A DNA stretch of 64,000 nt from Sphingopyxis sp. H053 (GCF_001468225.1 NZ_LNRU01000012.1:62001-126000), one strand, 5' to 3'. Positions 25,864 through 38,060 are shown, numbered from the stretch's first letter. The notes: generated from the letters alone by a model not told the origin. Numbers and translations are program-made.

Positions 25864-26647
25864 TCAGGCGGCGCCGAGCAGCTCCTGATAGCCGCCGTCG
25901 CGCATCGCGACCGCGGCGCGGTGCCAGCGCGCGATGCGACGGCGCTCGCTCGATCCGTCCCAGTCGGCGGCCGAGAAATCCTGGGCATCGTCGAGGATGA
26001 GGGCGGCGGCGATGTCGCGCGCCGAACGCCCTTCGGCGGAGGCGTCGAGGAGCCGCAGCCACTGGATGAGACGCCAGCGCTCGGATGGTCCGGGGGCGCC
26101 TCCCCGCAGGAAGCGATGCGTCGTGACGCCCGCCGAGAAGCGGCGCTGTACGGCGAGGCTCACGGCCATCCGCAGCTCGCTGTGCGGATCGGCCGGATTT
26201 ACATAGGCGAGCCGTTCATCGGCGAGGAAGCGGCGAAGCCAGAGGCGGAAGCGCCGTCCGTCGGCCACGAACACGAGATGCCACTCGCCCGGCAGGATGA
26301 TCTCGGAGGCGATATCCGCGGAGGCGATGAGCTCGGCGAGCCGCGGCGCGGCAAAGCCGTCGGGCGCCGGTTCGGCGATGGCGACATGCGCGCAGGCCTC
26401 GGGCTGCCAGAGCGCGGGGGATTCGGTGACGGATCGGTCAGGGTCTAGGGCGAAAGACCAACCCCCATCGTCGCGCCAGCCCAGCGAGGCGCGCGGTGCG
26501 CCGCCGCGTCGGCGCCAACGCGGCCGAACGATAGGCGCGGCGATAGGCCGGGCTTCGGCGCAGGAACTCCTGCGCGAAATCGGCGCGATCATATGTTTCG
26601 AATATTCTCGGAAAATATGGCGATTGCCAATCGACGACCTGATCCAT
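25864..26647 (-). pseudogene. RovC/DUF2285-type regulator, split by a one-base frameshift
   Basis: Two overlapping frames encode the halves of one known architecture. Codons from 26647 give an N-terminal regulator domain (VVDWQSPYFPRIFETYDR and FAQEFLRRSPAYRR), ending at 26438. A second frame gives the DUF2285/RovC DNA-binding domain from ALDPDRSV to the stop at 25864. Removing one T from the minus-strand TTT at 26453-26455 joins them as RRWGLVFALDPDRS, the expected junction. It is therefore either a recent mutation or a sequence error. In ICEs these proteins are usually near the excision and transfer regulators. Confidence 0.72.
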
Positions 26648-26830
26648 TCGCACCTCCGGCTGATCTTCAGGAATGAAAGCAAAGCCTATCAGCAGCTTGC
26701 CCGCATCGGCTGGAACATGGTTAGCGGCATGCAAAGGATCATCGTAACGCATTGCGGCGGAGAATCCCCGCGCGAAAAGCCTCAAAATGAGAGTATCGCC
26801 GCCCGGCTTGCGGCCGGGCGGCGTGCTCGA

Positions 26831-27142
26831 TCAGTCCCGCCGCTGGGGACGGGTCCAGACGAGGTCATAGTCGCCGTCGCTTCCTTCGAAGAGCTGCGCG
26901 AAGATGGGCGCGGTGAAGCTCGGGTCGTCGAACTTGGTCGAGAGATAGGTGCGGTCGTCCTGGCTGGTCTTCTCCCAGGCCGCACCCACCTCGACGTCGC
27001 CGACATAGATGCGGTGGGTCGGAGCGCTGGGTTTGGGATTGTCCTCGGGGACGATGCGAACCGCGTCGACCGAGAGGGCGAGGCTCGCGATTGCGCCCCG
27101 ATATTCGCCCTTCGCTTTCTTGAAGGTTCCGATCTTGGCCAT
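26831..27142 (-). CDS. DUF736 family protein (paralogue 2)
   Basis: A 103-aa DUF736 protein beginning MAKIGTFKKAKGEYRG, the most canonical of the four copies in the window. Later family features are GDVEVGAAWEKTS and KFDDPSFTAPIFAQL. The start at 27142 is preceded by a good AAGGAAAGGA-type ribosome-binding site. It is transcribed alone; the 262-bp gap upstream holds only a CGATTTTCTT/AAGAAAATCG inverted repeat (27262-27271, 27302-27311). Confidence 0.85.
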   Translation of the reverse strand: MAKIGTFKKAKGEYRGAIASLALSVDAVRIVPEDNPKPSAPTHRIYVGDVEVGAAWEKTSQDDRTYLSTKFDDPSFTAPIFAQLFEGSDGDYDLVWTRPQRRD

Positions 27143-27404
27143 CTTGAAGTCCTTTCCTTGCTTTCGAGCCGCAGGATCGCGGTCTCGATGCGCATCGGTG
27201 GCCGGAAAGGAGACCGCGCCGCAGCCGCAGGCCCGGAGCGAAGCAAAGGACGGCAGCGCAGCGATTTTCTTGGTCCGCGAGGAACGGCGGCACGCCGGGG
27301 GAAGAAAATCGGGGAGCGCCGTTGCGGCCAGCGGGCTCAGCGCAGCGGCTTGCCGGCAGATCGCGCAGGGAAGAGACCGTGTTCCTGCGGCGGGAGCGAA
27401 GGAC

Positions 27405-27893
27405 TCAGAGGCGGTCGGAAGCGGGCGAAGCGGAGGCCGGGATCGCGGGTGCGCGATCGTCACGTTCCCGGTCGCCGACACCAATTGCATCCACCGAAGA
27501 CCCGTTAAGTCCCCGGACCGCCGCCACGGCGGCGACGACGGCAGCGAGCATAGGCAGGATCGCCACCAGCATGCCCTCCGTAGCGAAGAGCCGCACGATC
27601 CCCGTCATGCCATAATAGCCTGCGACCCCCGCCGGGAGGAGGAAGAGCATTGCGACACAGGCTCGCAGCAATGTCGATCCGCCGTGCGCGTAGAGGTGCC
27701 GTCCAGCAAGATGGAGCAGGATCCCCGCCAGGAATGCCATCGCAAGGGCAGCGCCAATGCCATAGCCCCGGTCCAGAAGTTCGAAGGCGAGAGCAATGCC
27801 GGTGCCAAGCGGCAGCGCGAGTGCCGCCAGCCGGAACAGAAGCCAGATGAGATAGAGGCCTGCGGCAGCGCCGAGGATAAGCATGAAAGTCAC
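27405..27893 (-). CDS. Multi-pass membrane protein, 162 aa
   Basis: Not recognised at family level. The GTG at 27893 is chosen because a GGGAGG ribosome-binding site lies six bases upstream. There are four hydrophobic segments, at about residues 4-30, 45-65, 72-95 and 105-130, with an acidic, Ala/Ser-rich C-terminal tail. It is flanked by a DUF736 gene and a small conserved-looking gene, in the accessory part of the element. Confidence 0.6.
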   Translation of the reverse strand: MTFMLILGAAAGLYLIWLLFRLAALALPLGTGIALAFELLDRGYGIGAALAMAFLAGILLHLAGRHLYAHGGSTLLRACVAMLFLLPAGVAGYYGMTGIVRLFATEGMLVAILPMLAAVVAAVAAVRGLNGSSVDAIGVGDRERDDRAPAIPASASPASDRL

Positions 27894-28016
27894 GAGCGTC
27901 CTCCCTGGGGACGCGCTCTCCACCACCACCACAGCGCGGTCTGCACCGTCAATCTAGCAGACAGCCGCCCGCGACGGAACCGGAACTGGAACCATCGCGG
28001 GGCAAATTTTGCGGGC

Positions 28017-28181
28017 TCAGCGGTTGAACGGGTCATATTCGCACACGATGTGTTCGGGGTCGCCGTCGAACTCTTCGATGGGCATCACCGCATAGCCTTT
28101 TGTCGTTTCGATAAGGACGATGATCGTCATCATCGTGCGGGCGAGGCTCCAGCCGAGCGATTGAGCGGTGGAAAGCGGCAT
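28017..28181 (-). CDS. Small protein, 54 aa
   Basis: Start at 28181 (MPLSTAQSLGWSL); a CAGGAG site lies eight bases upstream. It has one hydrophobic stretch (MMTIIVLIE) and an acidic C-terminus with IVCEYDPFNR. It has no assigned function. A strong GAGCGGGA/TCCCGCTC dyad at 28204-28223 lies 23 bases upstream of the start, comparable to the dyads before the DUF736 genes. Confidence 0.55.
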   Translation of the reverse strand: MPLSTAQSLGWSLARTMMTIIVLIETTKGYAVMPIEEFDGDPEHIVCEYDPFNR

Positions 28182-28203
28182 GGGTTTGGCTCCTGTCCTT
28201 TCG

Positions 28204-28223
28204 GAGCGGGACCGTTCCCGCTC
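28204..28223 (-). promoter_or_regulatory. GGGACC-TCCC dyad before the 54-aa gene
   Basis: Perfect inverted repeat GAGCGGGA-CCGT-TCCCGCTC. Its core matches the dyads upstream of the DUF736 genes at 30289 and 53194. The location, just 5' of a start codon, fits an operator or an mRNA leader hairpin. Confidence 0.45.
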
Positions 28224-28499
28224 GACAGTCGCCCCGCCGGCCGGGGGCGGGCCGCAATCACCGCAGCAAGGCTGCGGCCGCACGCGAAGCGTAGCGGACC
28301 CTTCACGGGTTGATTGAAGGAGGCCCGGCTTCGAGCCCAGGGATCAGCGGCTATCGAGAGCGGGTATGGTTTCGCGGGGACTGGAGGCCCTTGCGCCTTC
28401 CTCCCGGACCACAATCTGCGTGCGCCGTGGCCCCTGTAGTGGGACTTGGCGATCGTGCCTCTCCACACGAGGTTGCTTGCCTTCTGCCTTGGGTAGGGG

Positions 28500-28514
28500 T
28501 AGGGGGTATCCCTA
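28500..28514. promoter_or_regulatory. Candidate metal-repressor operator
   Basis: TAGGG-GGTAT-CCCTA is a perfect five-base-arm dyad that overlaps the first base of the dmeR start codon and follows another G-tract (GGGTAGGGG). RcnR/CsoR-family repressors bind G-tracts flanked by A/T inverted repeats in their own promoters, so autoregulation of dmeRF is likely. It is identified by pattern and context only. Confidence 0.55.
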
Positions 28515-28789
28515 TGGCACATCTTTCAGGCGATAATTCCGAACTCATTGCGCGCGTCCGCCGCATCAGCGGACAGGTTGGCGCGATCGAGCGAGCGCTC
28601 CAGTCGCAAGCGCCGTGCGCCGAAGTCCTGCATCTTGTTGCGGCAGTCCGCGGCGCGGTCGCCGGGCTCATCGAGGAAGTGATCTCCGATCATCTCGAGG
28701 AGCATGTCTCGCGCCCGGGGCTGACCGACGCCGAGCGCGCGGCCGGTGCCGAGGAGTTGCTCACCGTTATCCGCCGCTACAGCAAATAG
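28514..28789 (+). CDS. dmeR: RcnR/CsoR-family Co/Ni-responsive repressor (DmeR-like)
   Basis: A 91-aa all-helical metal-sensing repressor. Its ligand residues match the RcnR set at identical positions: His3, Cys35, His60 and His64, which are known for cobalt/nickel sensing in RcnR. It is followed nine bases later by a DmeF-type exporter, the same dmeR-dmeF arrangement known from Rhizobium and Agrobacterium. When metal binds, repression of the pair should be lifted. A candidate operator overlaps its start codon. Confidence 0.85.
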   Translation: MAHLSGDNSELIARVRRISGQVGAIERALQSQAPCAEVLHLVAAVRGAVAGLIEEVISDHLEEHVSRPGLTDAERAAGAEELLTVIRRYSK

Positions 28790-28798
28790 GATCGCATA

Positions 28799-29761
28799 AT
28801 GGCCACTACCCCCATCGCGGACGCGCGTGTCCACGATCATATGTTCCTGGGCGCGTCACATGACGAGAATGCCCGGCGCACGCTGCTCGTCGTCGTTTTG
28901 ACCGCGCTGATGATGGTCGGCGAGATCATCGCCGGCTACATCACGGGATCGATGGCGCTGCTCGCCGATGGTTTCCACATGGCGACGCATGCCGGTGCCC
29001 TCGGCGTGGCGGCGATCGCTTATGGTTATGCGAAGCGCAATGCGCACAACGCGGCCTATAGCTTCGGAACCGGCAAGGTCGGCGATCTCGGAGGATTTGC
29101 CTCGGCGATGGCGCTCGGGCTTGTTTCGCTCGGCATCGGCGTCGAAGCGGTGTCGCGACTGTTCAATCCGACCAACGTCGCTTTTCTCGAGGCGACTGTC
29201 GTCGCGGCGGTTGGCCTTGGCGTAAACATTGCGAGCGCCTTCCTGCTGTCGGGCGGGCATCACCATGGTCATGGGCACGGACATCACCATGGTCATGGCC
29301 ATGGCCATGGCGACGATCATCATCACAACCATGGGCCAATGGCGCAGAGCGGCGACAATAATCTGCGCTCGGCCTATGTGCATGTGCTTGCCGATGCGTT
29401 GACGTCGGTGCTCGCCATCGCAGCCCTGCTTGCGGGACGCTATCTCGGATGGGTGTGGATGGACCCCGTAATGGGGATCGTCGGCGCGATCGTGATCGCG
29501 CGCTGGTCGTGGAGCCTGATGCGCGACACGGCCGCGGTCCTGCTCGACCGGAGCGACGATCATGTGGCGGAGGAAGTCCGCGAGCTGGTCGAGGCGCCCG
29601 GCGATGCCCGGATCGTCGATCTTCACGTATGGCGCCTCGGACCCGACGCGCATGCCGCGATCGTCAGCGTCGCCGGGCCTGCCGGTCTCACCGGCGCGGC
29701 GATCCGCGAGCGCCTCGCGCCGGTCCACGAGCTGCGTCACGTCACGATCGAGTGCAACTGA
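28799..29761 (+). CDS. dmeF: DmeF-type cation diffusion facilitator (Co/Ni efflux)
   Basis: A 320-aa CDF-family inner-membrane metal/H+ antiporter, with six predicted membrane helices and metal-site motifs ADGFHMATH (about residues 56-64) and HVLADALTS. A very His-rich cytoplasmic loop at residues 154-179 is typical of DmeF/CzcD exporters, and a C-terminal cytoplasmic domain follows. Together with the RcnR-type repressor upstream it predicts cobalt and/or nickel tolerance. The stop is followed three bases later by a DUF1289 gene. Confidence 0.9.
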   Translation: MATTPIADARVHDHMFLGASHDENARRTLLVVVLTALMMVGEIIAGYITGSMALLADGFHMATHAGALGVAAIAYGYAKRNAHNAAYSFGTGKVGDLGGFASAMALGLVSLGIGVEAVSRLFNPTNVAFLEATVVAAVGLGVNIASAFLLSGGHHHGHGHGHHHGHGHGHGDDHHHNHGPMAQSGDNNLRSAYVHVLADALTSVLAIAALLAGRYLGWVWMDPVMGIVGAIVIARWSWSLMRDTAAVLLDRSDDHVAEEVRELVEAPGDARIVDLHVWRLGPDAHAAIVSVAGPAGLTGAAIRERLAPVHELRHVTIECN

Positions 29762-29764
29762 GCG

Positions 29765-29938
29765 ATGCGTTCGCCCTGCATCGAATTATGTGCGTTCGAC
29801 GGTCGGACGGGCTGGTGCCCCGGCTGCGGCCGCACCCAGTCCGAATGCCGGAGCTGGAAGAAGGCCTCGCCATTCCAGCAGCGCAAGCTGGCCTCGGAGC
29901 TTCCGCGCCGATTGGCGAAACTCACGCAGGAAAAATGA
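29765..29938 (+). CDS. DUF1289 family small zinc-ribbon-like protein
   Basis: A 57-aa protein with the DUF1289 pattern: SPCIELC near the N-terminus, then GWCPGCGRT and SECRSW, so the Cys residues may bind zinc. It starts three bases after dmeF and is probably co-transcribed with it. The function is unknown. Confidence 0.72.
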   Translation: MRSPCIELCAFDGRTGWCPGCGRTQSECRSWKKASPFQQRKLASELPRRLAKLTQEK

Positions 29939-29968
29939 CGGCCCCGCCCGAAGGCGGGGCCGCTGGGG

Positions 29969-30289
29969 TCAGCTCGGCGGGTTCCAGATAAGCACCTTCT
30001 TCATCGGATCGTCGCCGGGCGCGTTCGCGATATTCGCGTAGATCGTGCCGAATTCGGGGGCCGAAAGGGTGACCGAGACATATTCGGTGCCGTTCGACTG
30101 CGACGTGCGGGTCCAGCCGGCGCCGACCTCGTAGCCGTTCTTGCGCGCGATCACGCGGAAGTCGGGCTCATTGTCCTTCACCTTGCGGCCGTTCGGGACG
30201 ATCGCGATCGGCGCGGTGACCAGAAGGGTCGTCAGCGTGCCTTCGAAGCTGCCGTCGGCCTTGACGGTGAGATTTGCGATGGTGGCCAT
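29969..30289 (-). CDS. DUF736 family protein (paralogue 3)
   Basis: A 106-aa DUF736 protein (MATIANLTVKADGSFEG, GYEVGAGWTRTS, SAPEFGTIYANI). It converges on the DUF1289 gene. A GGGACCATCCC dyad lies 22 bases upstream of the ATG at 30312-30322, inside a 186-bp GC-rich leader before dnaE2. The family function is unknown. Confidence 0.85.
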   Translation of the reverse strand: MATIANLTVKADGSFEGTLTTLLVTAPIAIVPNGRKVKDNEPDFRVIARKNGYEVGAGWTRTSQSNGTEYVSVTLSAPEFGTIYANIANAPGDDPMKKVLIWNPPS

Positions 30290-30311
30290 GTCGTGTCTCC
30301 TTGGGTTGCTC

Positions 30312-30322
30312 GGGACCATCCC
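30312..30322 (-). promoter_or_regulatory. GGGACCATCCC dyad before DUF736 paralogue 3
   Basis: Short inverted repeat GGGA-CCA-TCCC ending 22 bases upstream of the start codon. The identical 11-mer occurs at the equivalent place before DUF736 paralogue 4 (53219-53229). A shared operator or leader hairpin is inferred. Confidence 0.45.
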
Positions 30323-30475
30323 CGATGGCGCCGACCGAAGGGCCCGCGAGCCGCCGTCACCGAGCGGTACGCGAGGGCGAACCCCCGCAGGGGGTTGACG
30401 GCATGAGGCGAGCCGAGGCCCGCAGTCAGGCAGCCAAGGAGGGAGTGGTCCTGCAACCGGAGCATTTGGCCACCA

Positions 30476-33681
<3,206 letters not shown>

Positions 33682-33685
<4 letters not shown>

Positions 33686-35487
33686 CCGAACACGCCGTGC
33701 ATGTACCAGCTGAGGTCACCCGTCTTGTCGGTGATCGCGTCGCCGCGGCGGAAGAGCCAGAAGCGCTCGCCGCTTGTCGCCTCGACCCGGAAATAGTCGC
33801 GAACCGCCCACATCTCGCCCGGGCGGCGCCACCATTCGCCATGGATGCGCTCGGGGCCATCGCCTGCGACCACCGCATAGCTCCGCCCGCGCCACGCGAA
33901 GCGGCGCGGCGGATGGTCGGGAAGCAAGGCGACGACGCCCGACAGCGCCTCGGGCCGCGCGAGCATCCGGATCGGCCGCGGCCAGACGGGCCAGCCGGCA
34001 GGCTGGGCCAAAGGCCCGGCGCGCACGATCGCGCGCTCGGGGACATCGCTTTCGATCGCGGACAGGCGGAACAGCGCGGCATCGCCGGCGCGGCCGGCCA
34101 GCGCATCGACGAGCGGAGCGAGGTCGGGCGCCTGGCGTGCCGTGTTGAGCACGGCGGCGATCGCCTCGGGCGCCAGCGCTTCGACCTGCGGCGCCGCGAG
34201 AACCATCGTCTCGATCCCGAGCCCCGGCTCGATCCGGTCGATCCGGAGCCTGAACAGGCGCAGCAGATGTTTCGCATCGCGCGTCGCGCGCGCCGTGCCG
34301 ACGGTGACGAACTGCGCGCCCATGTCGAGCCGGTCGCAGCGCAAGACGAGGCTCCGCACGCCAAGACTGCGCTCGCGCAGCGCGAGCACGAGATCGCCGA
34401 GCAGGTCGGCGATGACCTGCTCGATCGCCTCGGCGGTCCCGATCGGCTCGAGCAAGGAACGGCGCGCCTCGGGCATGTCGAACGGGACGACGGGCACGAT
34501 CGGCTCGGGTACGAACCCTCGCGCCTGGTCGAGCCGCTCGACCGCGCCGCGCCCGAGCCGCCGGGCCAATGGCCCGCGCGGCATCGGATAAAGATCGGCG
34601 ATCCGCTCGATCCCGAAGCGCGCCGCCGCGGCGAGCGCCTCCGGCGCCAGCCGGAGCGCCGCCAGCGGCAAAGGCGCCAGCGCCTCGCTCTCGCCTCCTT
34701 CCGGCAAGATCCGCACGCCCGCGCCGCCATCGCGTGCGAGCGCGTGAGCGGCGCCGGGCGTGCCGGCGATCGCGACACGCGCGGTGAAGCCGAGGCGCCG
34801 TAGAAAACCGAGCAGACGCGCCGCGAAACGCTCTTCGCCGCCGAAGAGATGCGTCGTGCCCGACAGGTCGAGCCACAGCCCGTCGATGCCCGACACTGCC
34901 GCCGTCGGCGTCCAGCAGCGGGCGGCGTGGAGCGCAAGGCGATCGAGCCACGCGCGATCGGCGTCGGGTGCGGCATCGAGTATGTCGAGATCGGAGACCA
35001 GCGCGCGGGCATGGGCGGCCGCCATGCCGGGCACGAGGCCGAGATCGAGCGCCGCCGGACAGGCGGCGGTCACGACGTCGCGCTGGCCGGTTCGCGCGAC
35101 GACGATCGTCGGACGGAGGCCCCAGAGCGGCGGCAGCGGCGCAGCGATCCCGCCCGACGTCCCGTCGTCCGAGCGCAACGCCCGGAACACCGGTGCGGCA
35201 GCTTCGCTCCGCCGTCCGAGCTCGCGCATCGTCGGTCGCTGGTGCGCCGGGAGGGCGTCGAGCGACGGCTCGCCGGAGTGCGTGCCTTGCGCCCAGCGCG
35301 CGCCCGGACGCCAGCCGCCGCCGCGCGGCACCGAACAGGTGCCGGGATTGTCGTCGACAGGCTCGGGGAAGCGCGGACCCGCCCGCGCCCGATCAGGCGG
35401 CGTGCCCGAATGCGACGGTGTCCGTTCTGCCCGGCGCAACCGCTCGATCGGCAGTTGCGGCAGGAAGAGCGAGGCGACCCTGGTCAT
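33682..35487 (-). CDS. imuB: ImuB, Y-family-like mutasome adaptor
   Basis: A 601-aa protein related to Y-family polymerases. ImuB proteins are considered catalytically inactive and serve to bind the beta clamp, ImuA and DnaE2. The start at 35487 (MTRVASLFLPQLPIERLRR) is the usual ImuB N-terminus; it lies 95 bases inside the 3' end of imuA. The longer upstream frame is rejected. The C-terminal third carries WAVRDYFRVEATSGERFWLFRRG, typical of the family. It is coupled to dnaE2 by a four-base overlap. Confidence 0.9.
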
Positions 35488-36181
35488 CGCACGCCTCCAG
35501 TTCGAGGGAAAAAGGCGGCCCGCCGCGCTGCCGGACCAGCTCGACATTCCAGCGCCCGCGCCCGACGCCGGGCGAGGCGAGGCGGCCCGACGACAAGGTG
35601 CCGATGCGCCAGCGGGTCATTGCGAGCGACGGATCGGCGAGCGGGCATTGGCCATAACGCCGGTACCGGCGATAGAGGATCATCGGCGTGTTGCCCTCGG
35701 ATGCTGCCAGTTGCAGCCGGCGCGTCGCGGTCTGATCGGCCGCTTTCACTTCGGCAACGACGCAGGCGAGCGAACCGTCGCGCAGCGCGTCCTCGCACAG
35801 CGCCAGCAGTTCCTTGTCGGTCCTGCCTTGAGCATAGAGCACGCGGTCCGGACCGAGCCCCGCCTGTTCGAGACCGGGGGCATAGAGATCGAACCGCGTC
35901 AGCGCCCAGAGCGCCGACACGTCGGGCGCCGCCGCGAAGCGCGACGCGATTCCAGCCGCGAAGAGCGTTGCCGCAGCGTCATCGCTCCAGCTTGCCGAGG
36001 CGCCCGTGACCTCGTGCAGGCCTGCGCCATCGAGCCCGCCGCCAGCGAGAAGATGATCGACCGGCCCGACGCCGAACGGCAAGACCGGCCCGCGCGAGGC
36101 GGCTACACGCGCCACCGCCGCGCGAAGCACGTCGATATCTCTGGCACTTGGCCGAGGTGCAGATTGGGGCGTCGTGCTCAT
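35393..36181 (-). CDS. imuA: ImuA, RecA/SulA-like mutasome protein
   Basis: First gene of the SOS mutasome cassette (262 aa). The N-terminal half resembles RecA-like ImuA proteins (LPFGVGPVDHLLAGGGLDGAGLHEV). The start at 36181 lies 20 bases downstream of a LexA operator; the longer open frame to 36610 crosses that operator and the cytochrome gene and is rejected. The 3' end overlaps imuB by 95 bases in another frame, an unusually large but known overlap for this cassette. Confidence 0.88.
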   Translation of the reverse strand: MSTTPQSAPRPSARDIDVLRAAVARVAASRGPVLPFGVGPVDHLLAGGGLDGAGLHEVTGASASWSDDAAATLFAAGIASRFAAAPDVSALWALTRFDLYAPGLEQAGLGPDRVLYAQGRTDKELLALCEDALRDGSLACVVAEVKAADQTATRRLQLAASEGNTPMILYRRYRRYGQCPLADPSLAMTRWRIGTLSSGRLASPGVGRGRWNVELVRQRGGPPFSLELEACDDQGRLALPAATADRAVAPGRTDTVAFGHAA

Positions 36182-36200
36182 GGGAAATATCGACTCAAAT

Positions 36201-36215
36201 GTTCCCTTTATGTTC
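36201..36215 (-). promoter_or_regulatory. LexA (SOS) box upstream of imuA
   Basis: Read on the minus strand this is GAAC-ATAAAGG-GAAC, a perfect match to the alphaproteobacterial LexA operator GAAC-N7-GAAC. It lies 20 bases before the imuA start, the expected place for LexA repression of the mutasome operon. Confidence 0.87.
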
Positions 36216-36403
36216 CACCGAGTCAAAGGGCGCGTCAAGCGGGCCGCGACGAACCGCCGGGAATCGGTGCGCGCCTTCCGCCCGGCCTCTGTAAAAGCGA
36301 AACAAATTGGGCTCATGATCGTGACGGCTGCGTCCTGCTGACGGAACGAGGATCGCCGCCAAAGCATTGGAAGACCGGTGACGGACCTATTGCGAGGCGA
36401 ATC

Positions 36404-36961
36404 ATGCGTGAGAATCACAGCCGCTATTCCACCGTCTCGATCGTCCTGCACTGGACGATCGCCATCCTGATCATCGCCAATGCCACCTTTGGCGGCTGGA
36501 TGGAGGACGCCTCGGACAGCGAGAAACTTGGCTATTATCATCTGCACAAATCGGTCGGGATCACGATCCTCGCGCTCAGCATTATCCGGCTCGGTTGGCG
36601 CTTCGGCCATCCCTGGCCGGCCTTCCCCGGCGGCATGCCGTCATGGGAACGGATGCTCGCGCGCACGACCCATGTCCTCTTCTATGTGCTGATGATCGGC
36701 GCCCCGCTTCTCGGCTGGGCCGCAGCGTCGGCGGGCGGGGCGCCTGAAGTGCCGCTTTACGGCGCCGTGCCCGCGCCCAATCTTCCGCTACCGCTGAACG
36801 AGGATCTCGCCGAAGAGCTCGGCGACATACACAAGCTGATGGTGAAGGCCATTTACGTCGTGCTCGCGCTGCATGTTCTCGGCGCGCTCAAGCATCATTT
36901 TTTCGACAAGGACGAAGTGCTCCACCGGATGCTGCCGCTGTTTCGCAATCCGCGCGGCTGA
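36404..36961 (+). CDS. Cytochrome b561 family protein
   Basis: A 185-aa di-heme inner-membrane cytochrome b of the bacterial CybB type, with four membrane helices and candidate heme-ligand His residues in VLHWTIA, YYHLHKSVG, RTTHVLFY and LALHVLGALKHH. Members oxidise ubiquinol or move electrons to superoxide; the partner here is unknown. The start at 36404 has a GCGAGG site seven bases upstream. It is divergent from imuA. Confidence 0.87.
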   Translation: MRENHSRYSTVSIVLHWTIAILIIANATFGGWMEDASDSEKLGYYHLHKSVGITILALSIIRLGWRFGHPWPAFPGGMPSWERMLARTTHVLFYVLMIGAPLLGWAAASAGGAPEVPLYGAVPAPNLPLPLNEDLAEELGDIHKLMVKAIYVVLALHVLGALKHHFFDKDEVLHRMLPLFRNPRG

Positions 36962-36973
36962 CACGCGTCGGCG

Positions 36974-37411
36974 TCACGGCATGCTGTCGTCGCGGCTGAG
37001 CAGGCCGAGGGTGCGCTCATCGCGCTCGCCGCCGAACCAGCGGATGAGCGCGGCGGAGAAGAGCGGCCGCCGGCTCACGGCCTCGAACAATGTCAGCGAT
37101 GAACGCAGCTTGACGGCGTCGACCTCGCCGAAGACCGCCACCGGGTCGCTTGCCGGCAGGTCCTGGATCGCTTCGACGCATTCGGCATAGCGCGCGCCGA
37201 GAAGCGGATGGGCCAGATAGGCCCGCGCCTCATCGGCTCCCGCGAGACCGTAGAGCTTCGACGTCGCGCTTCGGCCAAGGCCTGCCAGCTGCGGGAATAT
37301 GAACCACATCCAGTGCGAGCACTTCTTGCCGCGGCGAATCTCGCCGAGCGCGCGCGGGTAGATTTGCTCTTGCGCGGTCACGAACAGATCGAGTCCCTCT
37401 TCGTTCGTCAT
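36974..37411 (-). CDS. DUF1810 family protein
   Basis: A 145-aa DUF1810 protein (calpastatin-like in older annotations). Typical features are YPRALGEIRRGKKCSHWMWFIFPQ early on and YGLAGADEARAYLAHPLLG in the middle. The function is unknown. Its start overlaps the stop of the SRAP gene by four bases, so it should be co-transcribed with it and share its LexA control. Confidence 0.85.
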   Translation of the reverse strand: MTNEEGLDLFVTAQEQIYPRALGEIRRGKKCSHWMWFIFPQLAGLGRSATSKLYGLAGADEARAYLAHPLLGARYAECVEAIQDLPASDPVAVFGEVDAVKLRSSLTLFEAVSRRPLFSAALIRWFGGERDERTLGLLSRDDSMP

Positions 37412-38025
37412 AAGGCAAGAGCGCCTTGTGCAGGCGGCTTACCATATACCTGCGTCACCTCGAGGCTGCCTTCGGGAAGCCATTTCAATATGTCCTCGGC
37501 CGGAACGCGCGGATCGAGCCAAGCGGCCCATTGATCGCGTGGCAGCGGAATGATCTGGCGATGGTGATAGGGTGCGATGTCGGGACCTGCGTCCATGGTC
37601 AGGAGGCTGAAGGCTTCGCCGACATGGCTGTCGCGCCAGACGCCGGCCATGCAGAACCAGCGATGGTCCTTCAGCGTGAACAGCCACTTGTCGAGCCGCT
37701 TCTGCGCAGGGTCGGTGGGATCGGTGAACTCATAGAAACCGTCGCAGAGGACGAGGCATCGCTGCATGCCGAGATCGCGGCGCTCCGAGCGCACATTATA
37801 GACCGGTTTGCCGCCCTGTCCGGGCCAGCTCCAGCGCCGGTTGACGAGCGATCCGGCGGCGGCGCCGTCGCTGCTCTTCACGATCGGCGCTGTATCGGTG
37901 ATGCGGACATCCTCGCGCGCCGGCACGTTCGGTGCGCCCTCGGGCATGTCGATCTTGATCTGGAGGTTGTCGAAGTCCTCGGCGATCGACGCGATGTCAA
38001 TTTCGAGCCGATAATCATTGCACAT
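37408..38025 (-). CDS. SRAP/YedK family abasic-site protein
   Basis: SRAP proteins (HMCES/YedK) form a covalent bond with abasic sites in single-stranded DNA through the Cys exposed after Met1 removal. Here Cys2 is present (MCNDYR), with the conserved Asn/Glu segment YNVRSE, the CDGFYEF strand and the active-site His in PYHHRQIIPL. The product is 205 aa, normal length. A LexA box lies 36 bases upstream and DUF1810 is coupled downstream, so it is likely part of the SOS response. Confidence 0.9.
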   Translation of the reverse strand: MCNDYRLEIDIASIAEDFDNLQIKIDMPEGAPNVPAREDVRITDTAPIVKSSDGAAAGSLVNRRWSWPGQGGKPVYNVRSERRDLGMQRCLVLCDGFYEFTDPTDPAQKRLDKWLFTLKDHRWFCMAGVWRDSHVGEAFSLLTMDAGPDIAPYHHRQIIPLPRDQWAAWLDPRVPAEDILKWLPEGSLEVTQVYGKPPAQGALAL

Positions 38026-38060
38026 GCGCGTCGGCCCCCTCGCCCTTGCGACTCAACATC

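Noticed and set aside
27262..27311. CGATTTTCTT/AAGAAAATCG inverted repeat as a terminator
   Set aside because: The loop is 30 bases and no T run follows in either direction, so it is mentioned only as a repeat in the gap.
26297..28313. Open frames of 403 and 434 aa on the plus strand
   Set aside because: They run antisense through the RovC-like, DUF736 and membrane-protein genes and have shadow-type composition.
29260..29335. Short tandem CATGG/CATCAC-type repeats
   Set aside because: This is the coding sequence of the His-rich loop of DmeF, not a CRISPR or non-coding repeat array.
34760..36403. Long N-terminal extension of the cytochrome b561 frame (733 aa in total)
   Set aside because: It is antisense to imuA and imuB and crosses the LexA box. 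The real gene starts at 36404 with its own ribosome-binding site.
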